Source: CAYVQZ01 sp964453435 (GTDB taxonomy: Bacteria > Abyssobacteria > SURF-5). From it: a stretch of DNA of 54,425 nucleotides. The position numbers were made by a program, and so were the translations under genes. The notes below the pieces were generated by a model. It was not told the DNA's origin. It saw only the letters and a program-made list of their open reading frames with translations, and searched no databases. Positions 42,626 through 50,301 of this stretch are shown here, piece after piece; position 1 is the stretch's first letter; each line of letters begins with the position of its first letter. The stretch lies in NCBI GenBank assembly GCA_964453435.1, contig CAYVQZ010000038.1:1-54425 (forward strand), written 5' to 3'.

Positions 42626-43210
42626 ATGAAGACGAAGGGGAGATGGATTGCAGGGGCTTCAATGCTCATCTTTTTCGCGATGGCAACCTTCGCGTTCGGC
42701 CAGCCGGGCCGGTTCGATGAGCCGGGAACCCGAAACGAGACGCGAAAGCGGGAACGAGTCAGAGACCGCATCGAACTCATGAAGATGTGGAAACTGACCG
42801 AAGCGCTCGATTTGGACCAGGAAACCGCAGCGAAAGTGTTTCCGTTGCTCAACGCGCACAACGAGGAACACAGGAAACTGAGGGAAAAGCGGTACGAGAT
42901 TATTTCCGCGCTGAAACAGGAGAGCGAGAAAGACCAGGCGGACACGAGGGTGCTGCGAAGTCTGCTCAACAACTTCAAAGAAAACGAACGCGCAATGGTT
43001 GAATTGCGAAACAAGAAACTCGACGACCTGTCGAAGCTGCTTGGCGAGGAACAGGTGGCCAAGTTAATCGTATTCGTTCCGCAGTTTGAGCGGGAGATGC
43101 GGGAGTTGATTTGGGAAACTCGCCATCGCCACCACGGTCCGCAAAGCAAGGGGGGTACGAAAAGTCGAACGGGACCGCCCGAGGAGCCGCTCAGATCGCT
43201 TATGGAATAA
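42626..43210 (+). CDS. Spy/CpxP-like periplasmic helical protein
   Basis: 194 residues with a signal peptide ending near FAFGQ. The mature part is helical and charged, with LTEALDLDQETAAKVFPLLNAHNEEHRKLREKRYEII, the LTxEQ-like repeat pattern of Spy/CpxP/ZraP proteins. These act as ATP-independent chaperones or stress sensors in the periplasm. It is 15 bp after the anti-sigma gene and before a strong terminator, so it is the last gene of the sigma operon and probably one of its targets. Confidence 0.7.
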   Translation: MKTKGRWIAGASMLIFFAMATFAFGQPGRFDEPGTRNETRKRERVRDRIELMKMWKLTEALDLDQETAAKVFPLLNAHNEEHRKLREKRYEIISALKQESEKDQADTRVLRSLLNNFKENERAMVELRNKKLDDLSKLLGEEQVAKLIVFVPQFEREMRELIWETRHRHHGPQSKGGTKSRTGPPEEPLRSLME

Positions 43211-43240
43211 GCTTCTGCAAAGACCACTCAGCCCATACGC

Positions 43241-43296
43241 CACACGGGGAAGACGCGCAGCACGCTTTGCGCGTCTTTCCCGTGTGCTTTGTTCTA
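43241..43296 (+). terminator. Intrinsic terminator of the ECF sigma operon
   Basis: An 18-bp stem with one G-T pair: CACACGGGGAAGACGCGC (43241-43258) pairs with GCGCGTCTTTCCCGTGTG (43269-43286) around a 10-base loop, followed by CTTTGTTCT. Confidence 0.8.
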
Positions 43297-43305
43297 AGGG
43301 CGCTG

Positions 43306-43334
43306 TTGCTCCCTTATGTGATCTTCGGTATAAT
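43306..43334 (+). promoter_or_regulatory. Sigma-70-type promoter upstream of the first MscS gene
   Basis: TTGCTC (43306-43311), 17-bp spacer, TATAAT (43329-43334), just after the terminator. The leader to 43518 would be about 177 nt; I see no structure in it. Confidence 0.45.
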
Positions 43335-43517
43335 AAGGCAACAGCGAGGCCGGCTCGCGCTGCGCAATTGCGGGACGTCGCAATAATCCCTGGGGGGAGT
43401 CGCTTTTCGCCTGTAAATATCGGGCGCTCTCGTTGCTTACTTGAATTCGAAGTTTTCAAATGAATTGGCAGTGATTTGGGTCGAGCAACCGTATTCATCT
43501 GAACCCGCTCCCATACC

Positions 43518-44453
43518 GTGAACAAAATCTCCGACTGGTTTCCGGACGTGTTCACCTTAAGCACGGACCTTAAGGTAAACATCCTCTCGTCGGTCATCAT
43601 TGTCCTGGTCCTGTGGCTTTTCCGTGTTCTGGCGTTACGCTTTGTATCCGGGCGCACGCAGGACCTTCGTATCCGCTACCGATGGCGGAAAACGCTCACC
43701 TACGTGACGGTTATTTTCGGAATCGTCATGGTCGGACGCGTCTGGTTCAAGGGCATCCAGTCGGTAGCTACCTTTTTGGGCCTTCTGTCCGCCGGCCTCG
43801 CCATCGCGCTGAAAGACTTGATCGCCGATATCGCCGGCTGGGTCTTCATCATATGGCGGAGACCTTTCGAGGTGGGCGACCGCATCCAGATTGGCGAGAA
43901 CGCCGGCGATGTGATAGACATCCGCGTATTTACATTCACCATCCTGGAAATCGGCAACTGGGTCGACGCCGACCAGAGCACGGGCCGGATGATTCAGATT
44001 CCCAACGTCATGGTGTTCAATCACTCGGTTGCGAACTACAGCAAGGGGTTCGCGTATTTATGGAACGAAATTCCGGTTCCCATAACGTTTGAGAGCAATT
44101 GGAAAAAGGCAAAGGGAATCCTGCAGGAAATCGCAAACAAACAATTGGAGCACATCGATGAGACCGTTGAGCGGCAGATTAAGGAAGCGAGCAGGCGTTT
44201 CCTAATCTTTTATTCGGTCCTCACGCCCATCGTGTACACGGCCGTGAAAGAGTACGGCGTCATGCTTACGATTCGATACATCTGCGAGGTGCGCCGGCGG
44301 CGCAGCACGGCGGAGGCGATTTGGGAGCGAATATTGGACGAATTCGGCAAGTGCGATGACATCGATTTCGCATACCCGACCACGCGGTTCTATAATAATG
44401 CGCGCGAGGGAAAACGGGGAAACAAACCCTCGTCTCTCGAATCCGCCGAGTAA
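43518..44453 (+). CDS. MscS-family mechanosensitive channel (small type)
   Basis: 311 residues. Two or three N-terminal membrane segments, then the MscS pore-lining and beta domain: FLGLLSAGLAIALKDLIADIAGWVFIIWRRPFEVGDRIQIGENAGDVIDI, then MIQIPNVMVFNHSVANYSKG. These match the Gly/Ala-rich TM3 and the beta domain of MscS, which opens under membrane tension to release solutes. GTG start without a clear ribosome binding site; no alternative nearby. Confidence 0.85.
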   Translation: MNKISDWFPDVFTLSTDLKVNILSSVIIVLVLWLFRVLALRFVSGRTQDLRIRYRWRKTLTYVTVIFGIVMVGRVWFKGIQSVATFLGLLSAGLAIALKDLIADIAGWVFIIWRRPFEVGDRIQIGENAGDVIDIRVFTFTILEIGNWVDADQSTGRMIQIPNVMVFNHSVANYSKGFAYLWNEIPVPITFESNWKKAKGILQEIANKQLEHIDETVERQIKEASRRFLIFYSVLTPIVYTAVKEYGVMLTIRYICEVRRRRSTAEAIWERILDEFGKCDDIDFAYPTTRFYNNAREGKRGNKPSSLESAE

Positions 44454-44635
44454 CTCGCCGGGAGCGCTCGCTGGAGCCGTCACAGGAAACAGCAGAACGA
44501 AACGGCGCCTTCGGGAGAGAATATCGTCGTCTTCTCCTGCTTTTGTTGAAACGAATTCGGCGCGCCCCCACGACCACACTCGAAACTTCGACAAAACCCA
44601 TCCAGTCACGACAAGCGGCGAAAAAGGAGAAAGGA

Positions 44636-45751
44636 ATGGGCAGGCATCTGGTCCTGGTCGGCACCGGCCATGCGCACATGACAACACTCCTCCGGCTCCG
44701 CGATTTTACGGGGCGCGGACATCGGGTGACTGTGGTCAGTTCGTCGCCGTATCACTATTACTCGGGCATGGGACCCGGCATGCTCTCGGGCATGTACCGC
44801 CCGGAAGAGGCACGGTTCCATATTGAGAAAATGGCTCGAGAGCGAGGCGCCTCCTTCGTTGAAGACACGGTCATCAGGGCCGACCCGGACCGCTGTTCGC
44901 TTTTTCTTGCCTCCGGTCGAAATATTCAATATGACATAGCTTCTTTTAACACGGGGAGCGTGGTCAAGAATATTTCGGATGGAAACATTGAAAACGCTTT
45001 TCGCGTCAAACCGATCCGGAATCTTCTGGATGCTCGACAGTCTGTCCTCAACCTGAGGGGCAGGACTCGTTCGAAGGTTCTCATTGTAGGCGGTGGACCG
45101 GCGGGAGTGGAGCTGGCGGGCAATGTCCAACGGCTCATCGACGAGCAGAAGCTGGAGGCGAAGGTCGCGCTTGTTTCCGGTTCTGGGCTCATTCCGGCCA
45201 GTCCCGCCCGAGCCCGCATCCTGGCGATGAAATCACTGACCCGCCGGCGGGTCGAGATCGTCGAGAACACCATAATAGAGCGATTGGAGCCGGAAAGAAT
45301 TCGCTGCAAAGACGGCCGGACGTTTGCGTTCGATGTCCTGCTTTTGGCCGTTGGGATAGAGCCGTCGCGACTGTTCCGGGAATCAGGATTGCCGGTCGGC
45401 GATGAAGGAGGACTTCTGGTCAATTCCTTCCTGCAAAGCGTGAAATATCCGAACATTTTCGGAGGCGGCGATTGTATCAGCTTTCAGCCACGCCCGCTGG
45501 ACAAGGTGGGCGTGCACGCTGTCCGCCAAAACCCGATATTGCACAATAATCTGAGGGCGGCCCTGGAAAATGGTAGAATGAGGCCGTTCAAGCCGCAGGC
45601 CGCATATCTCCTGATTTTTAATCTCGGTGACGGCGCCGGAATTTTCCGCAGGAAGAACTGGGTCTGGAACGGAAAACTTGCCTTTCGATTGAAGGATTAT
45701 CTCGACAGAGCGTTCATGAAGAAATTTCAGGTGTCGGGAGAACGGGAATGA
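44636..45751 (+). CDS. FAD-dependent pyridine nucleotide-disulfide oxidoreductase (NDH-2-like)
   Basis: 371 residues. N-terminal FAD motif LVLVGTGHAHMTTLL (GxGxxx, with His after Gly), NAD(P)H motif VLIVGGGPAGVELAGNV and the C-terminal FAD motif NIFGGGDCISF. The SSSPYHYYSGMGPGMLSGMY segment resembles the NDH-like domain found alone or fused to SelD. It has no redox-active CxxC, so it is closer to type II NADH dehydrogenase or sulfide:quinone-reductase relatives than to disulfide reductases. The acceptor is unknown. The ATG at 44636 has AAGGAG six bases upstream. Confidence 0.75.
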   Translation: MGRHLVLVGTGHAHMTTLLRLRDFTGRGHRVTVVSSSPYHYYSGMGPGMLSGMYRPEEARFHIEKMARERGASFVEDTVIRADPDRCSLFLASGRNIQYDIASFNTGSVVKNISDGNIENAFRVKPIRNLLDARQSVLNLRGRTRSKVLIVGGGPAGVELAGNVQRLIDEQKLEAKVALVSGSGLIPASPARARILAMKSLTRRRVEIVENTIIERLEPERIRCKDGRTFAFDVLLLAVGIEPSRLFRESGLPVGDEGGLLVNSFLQSVKYPNIFGGGDCISFQPRPLDKVGVHAVRQNPILHNNLRAALENGRMRPFKPQAAYLLIFNLGDGAGIFRRKNWVWNGKLAFRLKDYLDRAFMKKFQVSGERE

Positions 45752-46032
45752 CCTGTCCGAGTTCATGAGCTTGGCCCGACACCTCTTTGACGGCGGCAGA
45801 GATGGCGGCCCCGAGAGGCCCTGGCGCAAACAAACGCACAAAGCCTGCGACCGCATCCCCGCCAAACACGGGGATTACCGGAGAATAACATGCCGCATGG
45901 TGTTTCCAAAAATAAGGTGTTATTTCGGGATGCCTTGTCATGGAAAACGTATGAAGAACCCGACAAAAATTCGTGAACACACGGGATAATAAAACGGCGC
46001 GGGACGCAAACCAAACTCGGAGCTGAACGACC

Positions 46033-47109
46033 ATGCCCAGATTTATCAAGAAGAGGACGAAAAAAATCGGAATGCCGCCGGGAACCCTCATTCACGTTGG
46101 AGAAAAAAGAGAAGAAAGGGTGAGGATACGAATTCTGGACTACGACGAAGCCGGTGTGCGGGAGCGGGATGCGGCCACTGTCGAGGAGTGCTTTGAATTC
46201 AGGGACAAACCGTCGGTGACGTGGATAAATGTGGATGGCATTCATGAGACACAAATACTGGAGAAACTCGGAAGCCGCTACAACGTGCATCCCCTCATCC
46301 TGGAGGACATCCTCAACACCGACCAACGCCCGAAGCTCGAGGATTTCGGCGAATACGTCTACATCGTCCTGAAAATGCTTTCTCTGAGCGATGAAGAGAA
46401 TGAAGGCCCCACGGAAGTGCGGACCGAGCAGATTAGCCTCATCCTTGGCTCAAACTTTGTCATCTCGTTCCAGGAGCGAGAAGGGGATATATTCGAGCCT
46501 GTCAGGGAACGCATCAGGAGCAAGAAAGGGCGCATTCGACTTATGGGCGCCGATTATCTCGCCTATGCGTTGCTCGACACTGTGGTTGACCAGTACTTTG
46601 CAGTCCTGGAAAGGATGGGTGAAGAGGTCGAGTCTCTCGAATCTGACCTGGCCGACAATCCGAATCCGCAGTCTTTACAGACGCTCCACAGATTGAAAAG
46701 AGAGATGATATTTTTGCGACGGGCGGTCTGGCCCTTACGAGAGGTAGTCAGCGGCCTGGAACGAGGGGAGGCGTCACTCGTCAAAGAGTCCACCAGAATT
46801 TATCTGAAAGACGTGTACGATCATACTATCCACGTGCTCGATACCGTGGAGACTCTCCGCGAGATGCTTTCCGCAATGCTCGATATTTACCTGTCGAGCA
46901 CCAGCAACAGGATGAATGAAGTAATGAAAGTCCTGACCATCATCGCAACGATATTTATTCCGCTGACTTTCGTCGCCGGTGTGTACGGCATGAATTTCGA
47001 ATATATGCCCGAGCTGAGCTGGCATTGGGGATATTTCTCTGCCCTGTTTATTATGCTTCTCATCGGCATTTCAATGATTATGTATTTCAAGAGAAAGAAA
47101 TGGATTTGA
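46033..47109 (+). CDS. corA: CorA-type magnesium/cobalt transporter
   Basis: 358 residues. Cytoplasmic N-terminal domain, long helix (LEDILNTDQRPKLEDFGEYVYIVLKML), and two C-terminal membrane segments joined by the signature loop YGMN (GVYGMNFEYMPEL), ending with the positive tail YFKRKKWI. The acidic loop after GMN fits CorA. It is 58 bp before the second mscS gene. A tail-only copy of this gene lies at 48305-48795. Confidence 0.92.
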   Translation: MPRFIKKRTKKIGMPPGTLIHVGEKREERVRIRILDYDEAGVRERDAATVEECFEFRDKPSVTWINVDGIHETQILEKLGSRYNVHPLILEDILNTDQRPKLEDFGEYVYIVLKMLSLSDEENEGPTEVRTEQISLILGSNFVISFQEREGDIFEPVRERIRSKKGRIRLMGADYLAYALLDTVVDQYFAVLERMGEEVESLESDLADNPNPQSLQTLHRLKREMIFLRRAVWPLREVVSGLERGEASLVKESTRIYLKDVYDHTIHVLDTVETLREMLSAMLDIYLSSTSNRMNEVMKVLTIIATIFIPLTFVAGVYGMNFEYMPELSWHWGYFSALFIMLLIGISMIMYFKRKKWI

Positions 47110-47167
47110 ACGCCCTCGCGACCTTCGGAGATTGTGAAGAGAAACCGCTGTGAATGAAGGAGGACAC

Positions 47168-48298
47168 ATGCCGAAAGACATTTTTGCCTATGAACTGGGG
47201 GGAAACGAATTGTGGCGAATCGGAGTCCTTTTCGGCATCCTGCTGGCAGCCTTCGTAATCGGCAGGATTGTGGCCTATACCATGGCCCGAGGCGCTAGGC
47301 AACGAGAGGAGAAAGGAGAGGAAATAACCCTGGCGAAGCTGGTCTTGAGGTCGGCTTCGGGACCTGCCTCGTTTCTCATCTTTGCGGCCGGATTGGACAT
47401 AGCTTTCTTATTCTTGCAAATGAGCGACTCAGTCAGACAATTGTCGGCCACCGCCGTTCAATTGCTTGTGTCTGTCGGTATCGCCTATTTCCTCTACCGC
47501 CTGGTCGATGTCGCCGAGTATTACCTCAACCGATACGCCGCAAAATCCGACACCGCCCTGGACGCCATGCTCGTTCCCCTGCTGCGAAAAACCTTCCGCG
47601 TGGTGATTGTAATCATCGCCGCGCTCTATATCGCCGAGAGCGTGTCGGGCAAGCCAATGACAACGATACTCGCCGGCTTCGGGCTGGGAGGCCTGGCGAT
47701 TGCGCTCGCCGCCCAAGACTCGATTAAGAATTTCTTCGGCTCGATCATGATTCTGCTGGACAAACCCTTTTCGGTGGGCGACCGCGTCACGGCAAGCGGG
47801 TTCGACGGGCCGGTGGAGGAAATAGGGTTCCGCTCCACGAAGGTACGCACGCTTACTGGACATCTCGTGACTATCCCAAACGAGAAGATTGTTTCCAGCA
47901 GCATCGAGAACATCGGAAGCCGGCCGCACATCAGGCGTCTGTTCAATGTTACGATCACGTATGACACGCCGCCCGACAAGGTGGAGCAGGCAGTCCGGAT
48001 TATCAAGGAAATTCTTGATAACCATGAAGGAATGAAGCCCGACTTCCCGCCGCGCGTGGCGTTCAATGAATTCAATTCCGATTCCCTCAACATCCTCGTG
48101 ATCTACTGGTATCATCCCCCGAATTATTGGGATTTCCTCGCCTTCAGCCACACCGTGAACCTGAAAATATTGCGCGCGTTCGAAAAAGAAGGAATCGACT
48201 TCGCCTTCCCCACACAGACAATACATCTTGCGAACGACGAGAAGCGGCAGCTCTCGCTGCGCCTCTTGGGCGACGACCTGAAGGCCAAAGACGCTTGA
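47168..48298 (+). CDS. MscS-family mechanosensitive channel (second copy, longer type)
   Basis: 376 residues with about five membrane segments. MscS core: ILAGFGLGGLAIALAAQDSIKNFFGSIMILLDKPFSVGDRVTASGFDGPVEEIGFRSTKVRTLTGHLVTIPNEKIVSSSIENIG. It is a different subfamily from the channel at 43518. AAGGAGG lies four bases before the ATG at 47168; a GTG at 47150 is less likely. Cotranscribed with corA, both being envelope ion-handling proteins. Confidence 0.9.
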   Translation: MPKDIFAYELGGNELWRIGVLFGILLAAFVIGRIVAYTMARGARQREEKGEEITLAKLVLRSASGPASFLIFAAGLDIAFLFLQMSDSVRQLSATAVQLLVSVGIAYFLYRLVDVAEYYLNRYAAKSDTALDAMLVPLLRKTFRVVIVIIAALYIAESVSGKPMTTILAGFGLGGLAIALAAQDSIKNFFGSIMILLDKPFSVGDRVTASGFDGPVEEIGFRSTKVRTLTGHLVTIPNEKIVSSSIENIGSRPHIRRLFNVTITYDTPPDKVEQAVRIIKEILDNHEGMKPDFPPRVAFNEFNSDSLNILVIYWYHPPNYWDFLAFSHTVNLKILRAFEKEGIDFAFPTQTIHLANDEKRQLSLRLLGDDLKAKDA

Positions 48299-48304
48299 AG
48301 AGCA

Positions 48305-48795
48305 GCAATCGAAACGCTCCAAGATGGCCTCGGGGATGCTCGACATCTACTTATCGAGCACCAGCAACAAGATGAACGAAGCGATGAAAGTTTTGACGAT
48401 TATCGCGACGATATTCATTCCGCTCGGGTTCATAGCGGGCGTATACGGCATGAATTTCAAATACATGCCCGAGCTCGAACTGCGGGGCGGATCCTTCGTC
48501 GCTCTCTCCATCATGATTGCGGTGGTAGTGTCCATGTTGAGTCTGTCTCACGATTGCCGAGCGAAGAGGATTGTGAATCTGTCCGACAATTATGAATGTC
48601 AGCGAAAACCAAGCGCAGGGGGCTGTACCCGATTACGGAATGCCCCATTGTTCATCGCTGAGCGGAGCGAAGTCCCGCGCATTCGCGGGATAGATTGGCG
48701 GACTGCCCCCTACGCACGGATTGTCGATCGTGAGACACACTCTGTTAACGTATTTCAAAAGGAAAGGATGGATTTCGCTCGCACGGTTATTTGAC
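48305..48795 (+). pseudogene. CorA C-terminal tail, partial duplicate interrupted by a palindromic element
   Basis: The visible reading MLDIYLSSTSNKMNEAMKV...GVYGMNFKYMPELEL repeats the last ~75 residues of the intact CorA gene 1.4 kb upstream, with diverged codons. The N-terminal 280 residues are missing. After SIMIAVVVSM the frame enters a 204-bp repeat element. Beyond it, TYFKRKGWI continues the CorA end (YFKRKKWI in the intact gene), followed by SLARLFD and a stop. Removing the element and one copy of TGTT joins ATG-TT and A-ACG in frame as M-L-T. It cannot make a working transporter. Confidence 0.85.
48539..48742. mobile_element. MITE-like palindromic element (family R1) inserted in the CorA tail
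   Basis: 204 bp. Left end GAGTCTGTCTCACGATTG and right end read inward GAGTGTGTCTCACGATCG differ at two of 18 positions. TGTT directly repeats on both sides (48535-48538 and 48743-48746). Inside are GGGGGCTGTACCC, a CCCGCG-CATT-CGCGGG hairpin at 48674-48689 and GACTGCCCCC. It encodes no protein, so it would have needed a transposase in trans. Confidence 0.8.
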
Positions 48796-48819
48796 TAATC
48801 GCGGATCGGAATCTATAAT
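48791..48819 (+). promoter_or_regulatory. Strong sigma-70 promoter of the second AAA/VWA pair
   Basis: TTGACT (48791-48796), 17-bp spacer, TATAAT (48814-48819). Transcription would start near 48826. The -35 box overlaps the stop codon of the broken CorA tail. Confidence 0.7.
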
Positions 48820-48841
48820 TATAGTAAAGCCAAAGAGGACT

Positions 48842-48891
48842 AGAGCTCATTCGGGGAGCTACATTGGCAGGCCGAGATAGCTCTCTTTTTT
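48842..48891 (+). promoter_or_regulatory. Candidate leader attenuator before the AAA ATPase gene
   Basis: Three segments can pair in two exclusive ways. Segment 1 AGAGCTC (48842-48848) pairs with segment 2 GGGGAGCTA (48853-48861). Segment 2 also pairs with segment 3 TAGCTCTC (48878-48885), which is followed at once by TTTTTT (48886-48891), giving an intrinsic terminator. Segment 2 includes the GGGGAG that would serve a TTG start at 48864. No known riboswitch class was recognised. Confidence 0.4.
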
Positions 48892-48899
48892 GTTTGAAT

Positions 48900-50297
48900 A
48901 TGCGACGACCAACGACACTGAAAGACCTCAAAAAATCGCGATACCGCATCGCGCCGGTCCGGGAAGAAATGCGGAGGAACCTCGTTGCGAAGATGAGGAA
49001 CGGACAACCTCTGTTCCCTGATATCATCGGATACGAACACTCCGTGATTCCACAGCTCGAGAATGCGATTCTTTCCGGTCACGACATGATTTTTCTCGGC
49101 GAGCGCGGACAGGCGAAATCCCGGCTCATCCGCAACCTGACAAACCTGCTGGATGAGGAGATTCCTGTCGTAAAAGATTGCGAGATCAATGACAACCCGT
49201 TCGACCCGATCTGCAAGGCATGTCGGGAGAAGGCGATGGAAGCGGGAGACGACCTCGAACTCGAGTGGATTCCGCGCGAGCGAAGGTATGCCGAAAAACT
49301 TGCGACACCCGACGTGACCATAGCCGACCTCATCGGCGAAGTTGACCCCATTCGGGTGGCGGAGGGCAAGTATCTGTGCGATGAAGAGGTGATACACTTC
49401 GGACTGATACCGCGTGTGAACAGAGGAATCTTCTCGATCAACGAATTGCCCGACCTCGCGGAGAAGGTTCAGGTCGGATTGTTCAATATCATGCAGGAGC
49501 GCGACATTCAGATAAAGGGGTTCACCCTGCGGCTGAACCTTGACGTGGTAATCGTTGCAAGCGCGAACCCCGAAGACTATACGAACCGGGGTCGCATCAT
49601 CACCCCGCTCAAAGACCGGTATTCTTCCCAGATACGCACACACTACCCGGCCACACAGGAAATCGAAGCTTCGATTGTCGAGCAGGAACGGCGCCGTTTC
49701 AAAGAAGGCGGATATTCGGTCCTGATGCCGCCGTTTATGCAGGAGATTTTGACGCAGCTCACGTTTCTGGCAAGAGAGAGTCCCGACGTGAGCCAGCATT
49801 CCGGCGTAAGCGTCCGCATGTCGATAAGCAACACGGAATGCCTCCTAAGCAATGCCGAGAAACGCGCCATCAGGCTCGGTGAAAAAGAGGCGGCGCCGAG
49901 AATTTCCGACCTGCCCGCCATCTTTGCTTCAACGGCGGGCAAGCTCGAACTCGAGACCTTTTCCCATAACGGCCAGGAGGAAAAACTCATACATCACCTC
50001 ATCAACGAGGCGGTGAAGCTGACCTTCGACAAATATTTCGACGTTGAAACTTTGTCGGAAATAACGACAGCCTTCCGAGAGGGAGCGACGGCGGTCGTTT
50101 CCGATTCGCTTGCTTCCGAGGAATATCAGCGACAGTTTTCGGGCATTCACGACCTCGCAACCAGAGCCGAATCCTTTTGCCCCGGCTGCACGCCGGCGCT
50201 GTTCGCCTCGATAGCAGAGTTTATCCTGGAAGGTCTCTACCTCCATCGCCGCATCAATAAAGAACCTCTGGGCTCCAAGGCGCGGTACAAGGGGTAG
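48900..50297 (+). CDS. ChlI/MoxR-like AAA+ ATPase
   Basis: About 465 residues. P-loop in IFLGERGQAKSRLIRNL, where Ala precedes the Lys instead of Gly, and a Walker B-like RGIFSINELPDL with Asn in place of the first Asp; I believe both variants are usual in this magnesium-chelatase-like group. A Cys pair CxxC (CKAC) lies in DPICKACREKAM and another (CPGC) near the end. Sensor region: VVIVASANPEDYTNRGRIITPLKDRY. Start is either ATG 48900 (no ribosome binding site) or TTG 48864 (GGGGAG five bases upstream). Four bases after the stop comes a VWA-domain gene, so the two form the classical ATPase/VWA module. Client unknown. Confidence 0.8.
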   Translation: MRRPTTLKDLKKSRYRIAPVREEMRRNLVAKMRNGQPLFPDIIGYEHSVIPQLENAILSGHDMIFLGERGQAKSRLIRNLTNLLDEEIPVVKDCEINDNPFDPICKACREKAMEAGDDLELEWIPRERRYAEKLATPDVTIADLIGEVDPIRVAEGKYLCDEEVIHFGLIPRVNRGIFSINELPDLAEKVQVGLFNIMQERDIQIKGFTLRLNLDVVIVASANPEDYTNRGRIITPLKDRYSSQIRTHYPATQEIEASIVEQERRRFKEGGYSVLMPPFMQEILTQLTFLARESPDVSQHSGVSVRMSISNTECLLSNAEKRAIRLGEKEAAPRISDLPAIFASTAGKLELETFSHNGQEEKLIHHLINEAVKLTFDKYFDVETLSEITTAFREGATAVVSDSLASEEYQRQFSGIHDLATRAESFCPGCTPALFASIAEFILEGLYLHRRINKEPLGSKARYKG

Positions 50298-50301
50298 CCC
50301 C

